Part shown: one piece after another, positions 1-6,515 of the stretch | How the letters are laid out: every line of letters starts with the position of its first letter | How positions within the stretch are numbered: the stretch's first letter is position 1 | From: Kiritimatiellia bacterium | GTDB taxonomy: Bacteria > Verrucomicrobiota > Kiritimatiellia > RFP12 > UBA1067 | Length of the DNA: 8,758 nucleotides | NCBI GenBank assembly: GCA_017385345.1 | Contig: JAFNRY010000058.1 | Coordinates: forward strand, 1-8,758 | Direction: 5' to 3' | Translations under genes and position numbers: made by a program | Notes under the pieces: model-generated | The model's database searches: none | Told to the model about the DNA's origin: nothing | Seen by the model: only the letters and a program-made list of their open reading frames with translations

Positions 1-702
1 GATGCGATCCATGTGCAGGGCGACCGCTTCGGGGTTCATCTTGTCGCATTCGGGTCCGCAGATCTCCCACTGGGCGGGTTGGACGTACGAGCCTTTCGGC
101 AAATGCTGGACGAGAACGCCGTCAACGACGGCGATAGCCTGAATGTCGTCCCTGCGCGACGGAGTGTACGGACGCACGAACTCGCGCGATTCGCCGGCCA
201 TGACCGGGAACGGATGGTTGGCCTCGGTCGAAACCTGCAGCTCTGCGTTGGTGATGTTGAATGCGAGTTCGCGCATCGCCAGACGCGGCGGAATCCACGG
301 CCCGCCGGTCGAGGTGTAGCCGGGGCAGTTGTGCACGCCGAGTTCGATTCCGCGCTTTTCCGCCTCCTCGCACGCGAAGCGCACGAGCTTCCACCATTCA
401 GGCGTGAACGCGACGAGTCCGGCCGTCGGGCTGTTGAAAATCGTGGCGGCCCACGGAGTGCATGAATCGGCAATGCCGAAAATAGTGGCGGCCCCGATGC
501 CGCTTTCCTTGAACCAGTCGAGATCCTTTACGATGCCTTCTTTCGTGACGCTGCTGCCCATCCAGTGCCACCAGACGCCGGTTTTCGCGCTTTGCGGCGG
601 ATTTGCGAACACTTCGGCCGGGTCCGGGGCGGCATGCGCCGCAATGCAGCAGGCGGCGGCCGCCAGCGCAACCTGGGCGATTTCGAGAATTCCTTTTTTC
701 AT
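1..702 (-). CDS. Secreted GH106-like glycoside hydrolase (alpha-L-rhamnosidase family), N-terminal part
   Basis: The first 234 residues of a larger protein that runs off the left edge with no stop codon. Residues 1-25 form a signal peptide (MKK, then an Ala-rich core ending AHA-APDP), so the product is exported. The mature protein opens with FANPPQSAKTGVWWHWM, then a DLDWFKESGIG segment (residues 60-70), EWWKLV (102-107) and HNCPGYTSTGGPW (124-136). This pattern is typical of the N-terminal barrel of GH106-type alpha-L-rhamnosidases and related large glycosidases. The catalytic residues cannot be judged because the rest is missing. The ATG is fixed by a strong GGAGGT four bases upstream. It follows the KAS III gene after 58 bases and may be a separate unit. 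Likely role: removing rhamnose or a similar sugar from external polysaccharide. Family fairly sure, substrate unknown. Confidence 0.78.
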   Translation of the reverse strand, partial: MKKGILEIAQVALAAAACCIAAHAAPDPAEVFANPPQSAKTGVWWHWMGSSVTKEGIVKDLDWFKESGIGAATIFGIADSCTPWAATIFNSPTAGLVAFTPEWWKLVRFACEEAEKRGIELGVHNCPGYTSTGGPWIPPRLAMRELAFNITNAELQVSTEANHPFPVMAGESREFVRPYTPSRRDDIQAIAVVDGVLVQHLPKGSYVQPAQWEICGPECDKMNPEAVALHMDRI

Positions 703-760
703 ATCTACCTCCATTGCAATTGTTTTTTTCAACATCCATCCGCGGCGGTAGCGCCGCCCG
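703..760 (-). other. 58-base gap with a GC hairpin, no clear terminator
   Basis: The gap between the KAS III stop and the GH106-like start holds a perfect 6-bp stem (GCGGCG / CGCCGC) with a 4-base loop at 742-757. On the transcribed strand the hairpin is followed by GGATGG and then a run of A, not a run of T, so it is not a classical intrinsic terminator. No convincing -35/-10 pair is visible. The hairpin could weaken read-through or stabilise the 3' end of the upstream message; that is inference. Confidence 0.4.
707..712 (-). promoter_or_regulatory. Strong ribosome binding site for the GH106-like gene
   Basis: GGAGGT lies four bases before the ATG at 702-700. It is the best Shine-Dalgarno match at the left end of the window and decides the start codon, which is followed directly by a good signal peptide. 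Confidence 0.75.
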
Positions 761-1666
761 TCATTCCCCGGCGCACGCCTTCAGCGAAACGACGGCCGCC
801 GCCGCCGAAAGCCCCGCGCCGTACCCGGCGAGCAGGCATCTGCCTCCCCTTCCGCACGATGCGAGCGCCATGGGTATCGAGCACGATCCGGGATTCGCGT
901 ATTGCGCGCCCGCCGTCGCGAGCCGCTCCGTCAGGCACAGCGTTCTGGCGAGCTGGCGCACCATGTACATATTGGCCTGATGCGGAGCGAACACGTCTAT
1001 CGCGTCCGGTCCGCCCGTCTGCGCGACGAACTCCTCGAGAAAAGGCGCGACTTCTGCGGCGACGAAAGAGAACACTCCGAATCCGTCCATCTTCAACGGG
1101 CCGGCGGCTTTGCATTCAAGCGCGTCCGAAGGACGCGAAAGGAAGGCGAAAACGCTTTCGCCCCTTCCCGTGCAACGGACGAGCGACGCGGTCGCGGCGT
1201 CCGAGAAAAGCGGCGCCGTCGCGGCGTCGGCCGCGTCAATGTACGGAGACTGGACGTCGCCGTCTATGAGAAGCACGCTCCTGCCGGTATCCGCCGAAAG
1301 CCGTCCCGCGACGTACAGCGCGTACGGATAGGCGCTGCACGCGGCCTGGAGGTCTAGGGCCGGCGCGGAGGCGTCGACGCCGAGGGCGCCGGCGAGGCGC
1401 ACGGAAAGAGAGGGGAATCGCTCGGGGTTCGAAAAGGTGGCGACGACCGTGGCGCCGGCGTTCCTGACTTCCTCCGGCGGAAGCAGGGTCGCGGCGCCGA
1501 GCGCGAGGGAATAAAGGCTTTCGTCCCGTCCGGCCGTGACGCGCCGGTCGAATCCCGTCGCCTCTATCGTCCTTTGCGGAACGGAAGGCCTGTTGGAAAC
1601 GACCGAAGATCCGGTCTTGAAAACGACCTTCTCGATTTCTATCCCGGGAAGCCTGAGAATGTTCAT
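761..1666 (-). CDS. 3-oxoacyl-ACP synthase III-like condensing enzyme (KAS III / FabH-like)
   Basis: A 301-residue thiolase-fold protein. It keeps the full KAS III catalytic triad: Cys110 in DLQAACSAYPYAL, His229 in APHQANMYMV and Asn258 in YANPGSCSIPMAL. The C-terminal glycine loop (LLAGYGAGLS) is also present. Classical FabH starts fatty acid synthesis by condensing acetyl-CoA with malonyl-ACP. Here the N-terminus is short, and the usual TRTGI CoA-binding loop reads EATGF (residues 35-39), so the conserved Arg is Ala. The acyl donor may therefore differ, and a specialised KAS III is as likely as housekeeping FabH, so no symbol is given. The ATG is chosen because it overlaps the ptsI stop in an ATGA; reading further upstream in frame only repeats ptsI sequence in another frame. 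AAGGGG lies about 11 bases upstream. Its place as last gene of a PTS operon is odd. Confidence 0.85.
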   Translation of the reverse strand: MNILRLPGIEIEKVVFKTGSSVVSNRPSVPQRTIEATGFDRRVTAGRDESLYSLALGAATLLPPEEVRNAGATVVATFSNPERFPSLSVRLAGALGVDASAPALDLQAACSAYPYALYVAGRLSADTGRSVLLIDGDVQSPYIDAADAATAPLFSDAATASLVRCTGRGESVFAFLSRPSDALECKAAGPLKMDGFGVFSFVAAEVAPFLEEFVAQTGGPDAIDVFAPHQANMYMVRQLARTLCLTERLATAGAQYANPGSCSIPMALASCGRGGRCLLAGYGAGLSAAAAVVSLKACAGE

Positions 1667-3429
1667 CCCGGGAAAAGCCCCTTCATGGCGGGGAGTCTGT
1701 TCTGGAGCCACGCCTTGCACGCCGCGTATATCTCCGTGCCCGTCGAGCCGGGCGGCATCGAATCCGGAACGGCGGCGTATTCGGCGAGCGCGCCGGCGTC
1801 GAGTCCGTGGAGGAATCTGGACATGACAGGCAGATACGTCACGCTCATTGAAAGCTCGTTCACGCCAAACGCGGCCCACAGGACGCCGGCGACCGGATCG
1901 GCGGCGGATTCGCCGCAGACGCCGACCTGTATGCCGGCGTCCTTCGCGGCCGCGATCGTGTTCTTCACAAGTTTGAGCACGGCCCGGTTGAGCGGCTGGT
2001 AAAGATGCGCGACGGCCTCGTTCCCCCTATCGGCGGCCATCGTATATTGCACGAGATCGTTAGTGCCGATCGAAAAGAACGCGGCCTTGCGCGCCATTTC
2101 CGAGGCGCATATGGCGGCCGCGGGGACCTCGATCATGGCGCCGGCCGGCATGGCGGGATCGAACCTTTCGCCGCGCCTTTCCATGTCGCGTTTCACGTTT
2201 TCGAGTTCGGCGGCGCATTCGTCGAGCTCCTCGACGCACGAGACCATCGGATACATCATCCGCACAGGTCCGGCGGCGGAGGCCCGCAGGACGGCGCGCA
2301 TCTGCGCGCGCAGGGTTTCGCGGTGCGACAGCAGCCAGCGTATCGAACGGTTGCCGAGAAAAGGATTGGATTCGCGGGACGATATGCCGCGCACGAGCTT
2401 GTCGCCGCCTATGTCGAGAAGGCGGATCGTGGCGGAAGCGCCGCCGCCGAGCTTCGCGGCCGCCTTCGCCACTTCGGAATACGCCTTGAACTGCTCTTCT
2501 TCGCTCGGCTCGGTCTCCTTGTCGAGCCAGAGATATTCGCTTCTGTACAGCCCCACTCCGGCGGCTCCGTATTCGAATATCGAATCCACCGGAATGCCGG
2601 GATGGAGGTTCGCGCAGAGCCGGACCGGGATTCCTCCTCGTTCCGCCGCGCGCGGCGGCGCCTTCTCCGCCGCGCTTCTTTTCGCCATGGCGGCGGCCAG
2701 TTCCGCTTCGCCGGGATTGACGGTCACGGAGCCATCGTCGCCGTCGAGCACTATCGTATCGCCAGGCGCCACGATCGAAGCGAGATTGCGCAGCCCGCAC
2801 ACCGCGGGAATGCCGAGAGCCCGGGCCAGAAGCGAAACATGGCTCGTCGGGCTGCCGCCGTCGGTGGCGAAACCGAGCACGTATTCGCGCGGCAATTGAA
2901 CCGTCTCGGACGGCGCGAGATCGTCCGCCACGATGATGGACGGCGCTCGCAGTTCGATTCGCGGACGCCTGTCGCGGCCCATCAGCGCCTTCAAAAGGCG
3001 GCGTTCGACATCGTCGAGATCGCGCACCCTCTCCCTGAAATACGGGTCGTTCATGCGGTCGAACTGCGCCCGGGCGCCGGCCGCGGTTTTGCGCACGGCG
3101 GCCTCCGCGTTCAATCTTCCGTCGAGGATGTAGCCCTGCGTCTCCTCCCCGAGAGCGGAATCCTCGAGTATCATCAGGTGGCACTCGAAAACCCGCACGT
3201 CCGAACGCCCAGTGCGTTCCTTCAGAATCGCTATCAATCCCTCCAGATCGCGTTTCGCGTCGCAATACGCATTCTCGAGGCGCCGCAATTCCTCCTGCTC
3301 GCGCCCGGGAGGGACGACATATTCCGGAGCCGGCAGTTCGCCGTCTCCGCGATAAATATAGACGGGACCAGCGGCCGTCCCGCGGGACGCCGCCAGCCCC
3401 TTTGCTGTTATCGTCCGGCTACTGCTCAT
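1663..3429 (-). CDS. ptsI: Phosphoenolpyruvate-protein phosphotransferase (PTS enzyme I)
   Basis: A 588-residue cytoplasmic enzyme that moves phosphate from PEP to HPr. The N-terminal swivel/HPr-binding half carries the phospho-His signature GGSPTSHVSLLAR with His197 as acceptor. The C-terminal PEP barrel shows GLYRSEYL (Arg296), RLLDIGGDK (Arg336), MIEVPAA (Glu434), SIGTNDLVQYTMAADRGNE (residues 453-471; Asn457, Asp458, Arg468) and CGESAADP (Cys505), so all main catalytic residues are kept. Length is normal for the family (about 570-590). A charged, Ala-rich linker around residues 245-265 joins the halves; its DNA contains a 16-bp palindrome. The start overlaps the ptsH stop by 11 bases and has no clear Shine-Dalgarno, which suggests coupled translation. 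The stop overlaps the KAS III start by four bases. No EII component is visible nearby. Confidence 0.96.
   Translation of the reverse strand: MSSSRTITAKGLAASRGTAAGPVYIYRGDGELPAPEYVVPPGREQEELRRLENAYCDAKRDLEGLIAILKERTGRSDVRVFECHLMILEDSALGEETQGYILDGRLNAEAAVRKTAAGARAQFDRMNDPYFRERVRDLDDVERRLLKALMGRDRRPRIELRAPSIIVADDLAPSETVQLPREYVLGFATDGGSPTSHVSLLARALGIPAVCGLRNLASIVAPGDTIVLDGDDGSVTVNPGEAELAAAMAKRSAAEKAPPRAAERGGIPVRLCANLHPGIPVDSIFEYGAAGVGLYRSEYLWLDKETEPSEEEQFKAYSEVAKAAAKLGGGASATIRLLDIGGDKLVRGISSRESNPFLGNRSIRWLLSHRETLRAQMRAVLRASAAGPVRMMYPMVSCVEELDECAAELENVKRDMERRGERFDPAMPAGAMIEVPAAAICASEMARKAAFFSIGTNDLVQYTMAADRGNEAVAHLYQPLNRAVLKLVKNTIAAAKDAGIQVGVCGESAADPVAGVLWAAFGVNELSMSVTYLPVMSRFLHGLDAGALAEYAAVPDSMPPGSTGTEIYAACKAWLQNRLPAMKGLFPG
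2643..2658. repeat. Perfect 16-bp GC palindrome inside ptsI
   Basis: CCGCCGCGCGCGGCGG is its own reverse complement and falls in the codons for the Pro-Arg-Ala-rich linker between the two halves of enzyme I (near residue 260). It probably reflects GC-rich codons in a loosely constrained linker; a role in the mRNA is possible but unsupported. Confidence 0.35.
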
Positions 3430-3703
3430 CCGGGATGTCGAACTTGCGCTTGACGAGCGCCTCGAGTTCGTCGAGCGCCTCCTGCGCCTGCGGACCCTCC
3501 GCCGTCACCTTAAGCACGGTTCCGCACGTCGCCTCGAGCGTCATCAGCGCCATGATCGACTTGCCGGAAACGGTATTGCCGTCTTTCTCGACCTCGATCT
3601 TCGCATCGAAGCGGCTGGCCGTTTTGGCGAAAAGCCCCGCAGGGCGAACGTGCATGCCGTACTTGTTGAGCAGCGTCAGCTCTTTTGTTGTCTTGCCTGC
3701 CAT
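3419..3703 (-). CDS. ptsH: Phosphocarrier protein HPr
   Basis: A 94-residue HPr with both regulatory phosphorylation sites. His18 in GMHVRPAG accepts phosphate from enzyme I. Ser49 in GKSIMALMTLEA matches the Ser46 of Gram-positive HPr that HPr kinase modifies, with the hydrophobic patch around it. Length is slightly above the usual 85-90. The ATG is supported by AAGGA eight bases upstream, located inside the end of hprK, so the two genes overlap by 28 bases. Placed between its kinase and enzyme I, it forms a complete small relay. The KSIM motif looks more like Gram-positive HPr than enteric NPr. Without an EII in view its output is unknown; regulation is more likely than sugar transport in this setting, but that is inference. 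Confidence 0.96.
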   Translation of the reverse strand: MAGKTTKELTLLNKYGMHVRPAGLFAKTASRFDAKIEVEKDGNTVSGKSIMALMTLEATCGTVLKVTAEGPQAQEALDELEALVKRKFDIPDEQ

Positions 3704-4704
3704 TTGCCGGTTCCTTCTGTTTTCACTTTCTCAAATTCGTCCGCCCTGCTTTTGAGCCTGCCGGAAAGATCGAGAGCCGGATCGTAGCCGGAGGCGAGCA
3801 GTTTCTGCTGCTGGGCCGCCGTCTCGACGAGATTGACGAGATCCCGCCCTTCCGAGACGGGAACTATCGCGTTGGGCACTTCCACCCCGAGTATGGTCCG
3901 TTTCAGGCGGCGCAGGCCGGTACGCTCCACGGAGTCCTTCACGTCCTCGAGCCGCCTGAGCGAGATGACGAGCTGGACGCGCTTCTCGCCGCGCACGGAA
4001 TCCACGCCGAACATTTTCTGGAGATTAACGAGCCCGATGCCGCGTATTTCCATGAAGCCGGCGGTGGAATCGCTGGCGCTGCCGAAAAGCAGATTCGAGC
4101 CGACGTCCTTGCGCAGGCATGTAAGATCGTCCGCCACGAGCGCGGCGCCACGTTTTATGAGACCGAGGGCGGTCTCGCTCTTGCCGACTCCCGGATCCCC
4201 TTCGAGGAGGACGCCTATGCCGCAGACCTCGATCATCGTCCCGTAGAACGCAGTTCTCGGCGCCGCGAGCTGCTCGAGCAGGAACGTGGCGAGCCGCGAG
4301 AACACGCTGGTCGGGAGCGGCGTCTCCATGACGACGGCCCCTGCCTCGGCGGCGGTCTGCAGATCGCGCGCCGTCGCGTGGTGTCCGCTCGTATAGACGA
4401 AAAGCCACGCCTTGTGTTTTTTCACGAGGCTTTCCATCCTGGCGGCGCGGGTTTCCGTCCCGAGCGAATCCAGATACGCGTACTCCGCATTGCCGATGGT
4501 CTGGACGCGCTTACGCGCGAAGTTCTTGAAGAACCCCGTCAGCGCAAGCCCCGGCCTGTTGACCATCGGCTCCTCGATGGTTCTCGCCAGCGCTGCCGGA
4601 GAGCCCGAAACGAGGGAAAGACGCAATCTTTCGCGGCCGGCCTTCAAAAAGTCGGCAGCCGTGAACTTCGCGCCTTTGTCCAGATTTTCGGGCACTCTTT
4701 CCAC
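3676..4704 (-). CDS. hprK: HPr kinase/phosphorylase, with Tyr at the usual catalytic His
   Basis: A 342-residue enzyme that phosphorylates and dephosphorylates HPr on its regulatory Ser. The N-terminal domain spans about residues 14-145. The kinase domain follows with Walker A GDPGVGKS (169-176, Lys175), the acidic pair Asp192-Asp193, the family signature MEIRGIGLVN (218-227, Glu219), Arg261 in VERTG and a C-terminal loop PVSEGRDLVNLVE in place of PVRPGRN. The conserved His that lies 15 residues before the P-loop (in the usual HGVLVD motif) is Tyr154 here (FYGTMIEV, codon TAC), so activity may be altered. The start is a GTG with GGAGGG only three bases upstream; a second GTG three codons later, 12 bases from the same site, is an alternative. 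It lies 25 bases after hpf and overlaps ptsH. HprK in an LPS-bearing organism fits PVC bacteria and some proteobacteria. Confidence 0.95.
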   Translation of the reverse strand: MERVPENLDKGAKFTAADFLKAGRERLRLSLVSGSPAALARTIEEPMVNRPGLALTGFFKNFARKRVQTIGNAEYAYLDSLGTETRAARMESLVKKHKAWLFVYTSGHHATARDLQTAAEAGAVVMETPLPTSVFSRLATFLLEQLAAPRTAFYGTMIEVCGIGVLLEGDPGVGKSETALGLIKRGAALVADDLTCLRKDVGSNLLFGSASDSTAGFMEIRGIGLVNLQKMFGVDSVRGEKRVQLVISLRRLEDVKDSVERTGLRRLKRTILGVEVPNAIVPVSEGRDLVNLVETAAQQQKLLASGYDPALDLSGRLKSRADEFEKVKTEGTGKWQARQQKS

Positions 4705-4729
4705 GATCCCTCCCGGCCGCGAGGAAACC

Positions 4730-5065
4730 TCAGTTCTTGACGGAAGCGGCGCGCTGCTCGCGCACGGCCCCTTTGCGCGCCTTTACGCGCATCCTCAGCA
4801 GCTGCCGCTCCGCGCGCGCCGCCGCCGCGTCGATCACGCTCTTCGCGCTCTCGGAGAACTCCTTCGCGCCCACGGCCGTGGAGCCGAGACGGTTCGCGAC
4901 GACTTCCGCCATGTACATGTGCTTCTTCGCGTCGATGTCGATCACGATGTTGATGGTGGTCACCTTCGGAAACTTTTCCGCAAGCTTCTCCATGCGCTTC
5001 ACCGCATATTCCCTCATCGCTTCGATACGGACATCGCTGTGCCTCATCGTAACTTCAATGCTCAT
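4730..5065 (-). CDS. hpf: Ribosome hibernation-promoting factor, short form (HPF/RaiA family)
   Basis: A 111-residue protein that starts MSIEVTMRHSDV and has the beta-alpha-beta-beta-beta-alpha pattern of HPF/YfiA proteins, with the IDIDAKKHMYMAEVVANRLG segment (about residues 43-62) and the helix around FSESAKSVIDAAAARAERQL. These proteins bind the small subunit in the decoding region and silence ribosomes in stationary phase or starvation. Length fits the short class, which lacks the C-terminal dimerisation domain of long HPF; a basic tail (KARKGAVREQR) ends it. The ATG has AAGGAG eight bases upstream. In proteobacteria hpf lies in the lptB-rpoN-hpf-ptsN cluster; here it directly follows lptB and precedes hprK, so the position backs the call. 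The 84-base purine-rich leader may allow its own control. Confidence 0.93.
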   Translation of the reverse strand: MSIEVTMRHSDVRIEAMREYAVKRMEKLAEKFPKVTTINIVIDIDAKKHMYMAEVVANRLGSTAVGAKEFSESAKSVIDAAAARAERQLLRMRVKARKGAVREQRAASVKN

Positions 5066-5149
5066 TGTCGCTTCTCCTTTCCTTCTTTCGCCTTTCGGCG
5101 TTTCTTTTGCCTTTTCCTTTGCAAACCCCCGCGCTCCGCCGCCGAAGCG
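5066..5149 (-). promoter_or_regulatory. Purine-rich leader of hpf with small GAAA-capped hairpin and RBS
   Basis: The largest gap in the kdsA-to-KAS III run. On the transcribed strand it becomes strongly A/G-rich after 5128, contains CGCC-GAAA-GGCG at 5100-5089 (4-bp stem with a GNRA loop) and ends with the Shine-Dalgarno AAGGAG at 5079-5074. I see no promoter hexamers and no open reading frame worth calling. The composition contrasts with the GC-rich genes around it, so a role in hpf translation or mRNA processing is possible. Confidence 0.4.
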
Positions 5150-5950
5150 CTACATTCTGAAAGCCTCCCCGAGGTAGCGCAGGCGAACCTCGTCGTCGCG
5201 CACGAGCTCCGCGGCCGTGCCCTCTTTCAAAAGTCTGCCGTCGAACACCATGTAAGCCCTGTCCACCGTGGAAAGCGTTTCGCGCACGTTGTGGTCGGTT
5301 ATCACGATTCCGAGGCCGGACTTCGCAAGCGAGCGCACGATTCCCTGTATTTCGTTGACGGACAGCGGATCGACGCCGGCGAACGGCTCGTCGAGCATGA
5401 GCACCGCCGGGTCGCGCGCGAGCGCGCGGGCGATCTCGAGCTTGCGCCGCTCGCCGCCGGAAAGCGTGTACGCCCCCTGCTTCGCGACCTTCATGAGACC
5501 GAACGGTTCGAGCAGGGCTTCGGCGCGGGCTTTTCTCGCCGCGCGGGACATGCCGGACGTTTCAAGTATCGCCATCACGTTGTCCCAGACGGAAAGCTTT
5601 CTGAAGACGCTCGGCTCCTGCGCGAGGTATCCCAGCCCCTTGCGGGCCCGCTTGTACACCGGCAGGCCTGTCACGTCCTCTCCGCAAAGATACACCTTGC
5701 CCTCGTCGGGCCGCACCAGACCGGCCACCATGTAGAACGTCGTCGTCTTTCCGGCGCCGTTCGGCCCCAGCAGGCCGACGACCTCCCCGCGGGCGCAGGA
5801 AAGGCTCATGCCGCGCACGACCGTGCGGCCACCATACGCCTTGACAAGGCCCTCGGCCCGGAGCTCGATCTCGCGATCCTCCCCTTCCCGCCCGCGCGCG
5901 GCCGCCATTTCGGCCATCGCCCGGCTCACTACATCTTCTTCTCCGGCCAT
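5150..5950 (-). CDS. lptB: LPS export ABC transporter ATP-binding protein LptB
   Basis: A 266-residue ATPase that powers extraction of LPS from the inner membrane with LptF/LptG. Walker A GPNGAGKT (62-69), Q-loop LAQEPSVF (Gln111), signature LSGGERRKLEIARAL (163-177), Walker B VLMLDEP (183-189) and H-loop His220 in ITDHNVRETL are all intact. The sequences YLAQEPSVFRKLSV and LDEPFAGVDP are characteristic of LptB rather than of general ABC ATPases. The usual protein starts about 26 residues later (near ELRAEGLVKAYGG), so there is an acidic, Ala-rich N-terminal extension if the first ATG is used; Met12 or Met15 are alternatives. The start follows the lptA stop by one base, in line with the lptA-lptB order. 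LptF and LptG are not in the window. Confidence 0.96.
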   Translation of the reverse strand: MAGEEDVVSRAMAEMAAARGREGEDREIELRAEGLVKAYGGRTVVRGMSLSCARGEVVGLLGPNGAGKTTTFYMVAGLVRPDEGKVYLCGEDVTGLPVYKRARKGLGYLAQEPSVFRKLSVWDNVMAILETSGMSRAARKARAEALLEPFGLMKVAKQGAYTLSGGERRKLEIARALARDPAVLMLDEPFAGVDPLSVNEIQGIVRSLAKSGLGIVITDHNVRETLSTVDRAYMVFDGRLLKEGTAAELVRDDEVRLRYLGEAFRM

Positions 5951-5951
5951 C

Positions 5952-6515
5952 CTACTTCCCGAGCAGCTTCTTCGCCCCCTCCTTGCCGCCGAATCCGGCC
6001 GCGTCCACCGTCACCGTGGAGCCCTCGACCTCGACCTGTTCAGTGTCTATCCAGAATACTATCTTCTTCCCTTCGACTTCGCTCTTTCGCTTGCCGTTGT
6101 CGCGCAGAACTGCATTGACGCCTTTTGCTTCGTCCCCGTACAGAACCACCTTCGACAGGGCCTTGTTGTACGTCGCCTTCGCGCACGAACCACTGCGCAA
6201 ATCATTCGTCACCGAAACGTTGCCTACGGCCACGACGCGCTTGAGGTCGTTCGTGCCTTCGAGAAACAAGCTCACGGAATCGGCGCGCATCTGGAATTCT
6301 CCGTCGTCAACGAGCACGTTCCCCTCGAAAGCGAGCACACCGTCCTTGCGCAGGTATGTCGCGCGGTCGCTCGTCACCTTAACGCTTCTGGCGGCGGCCT
6401 GGGCCGCCGGGGATCCAGCCGCCGCGGCGGGAGCCGCGCTCGCGCACTCTCCGGCGGCGCACGCCAGCGCAAGCGCGCCGGCGCAGACAAATGCAAACGA
6501 CACCGCGTTTTTCAC
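5952..6515 (-). CDS. lptA: LptA-like periplasmic LPS transport protein (OstA-fold)
   Basis: A 187-residue exported protein with a GTG start. Residues 1-28 are a signal peptide (KNAVSFAFVCAGALALACA core, cut near ASA-AP). An Ala-rich spacer follows, then an OstA/LptA beta-jellyroll (about 44-172) with repeating strands such as GVLAFEGNVLVDDG, ADSVSLFLEG, VVAVGNVSVTND and GKKIVFWIDTEQVEVEG. LptA molecules bridge the periplasm and carry LPS from LptC to LptD. The start is set by GGAGGG nine bases upstream and by a four-base GTGA overlap with the preceding gene; longer readings through that gene are out-of-frame artefacts. Order lptC-lptA-lptB supports the call. Sequence similarity within this fold is low, so the call rests on fold pattern plus context. 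Confidence 0.9.
   Translation of the reverse strand: MKNAVSFAFVCAGALALACAAGECASAAPAAAAGSPAAQAAARSVKVTSDRATYLRKDGVLAFEGNVLVDDGEFQMRADSVSLFLEGTNDLKRVVAVGNVSVTNDLRSGSCAKATYNKALSKVVLYGDEAKGVNAVLRDNGKRKSEVEGKKIVFWIDTEQVEVEGSTVTVDAAGFGGKEGAKKLLGK

Noticed and set aside
13..465. Plus-strand open frame at the left edge
   Set aside because: The minus-strand frame here encodes a signal peptide followed by GH106-like sequence and continues to the window edge, which explains the region better.
742..757. Intrinsic terminator after the KAS III gene
   Set aside because: The hairpin is real but is followed by GGATGG and an A-run on the transcribed strand, not a T-run, so I call it only a hairpin.
2005..3453. 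A 482-codon open frame on the plus strand
   Set aside because: It is the antisense of ptsI, whose catalytic motifs are intact on the minus strand; the composition is typical of a shadow frame.
5066..5149. CsrA-type site or a small gene in the hpf leader
   Set aside because: Several GGA triplets occur, but this is expected in a purine-rich stretch, and no consistent stem-loop presentation or credible short open frame is seen.
4412..6118. A 568-codon open frame on the plus strand
   Set aside because: It lies opposite hprK, hpf and lptB, all of which have clear family motifs. The translation is Arg/His/Pro-rich with no recognisable domain, as expected for the antisense of GC-rich genes.
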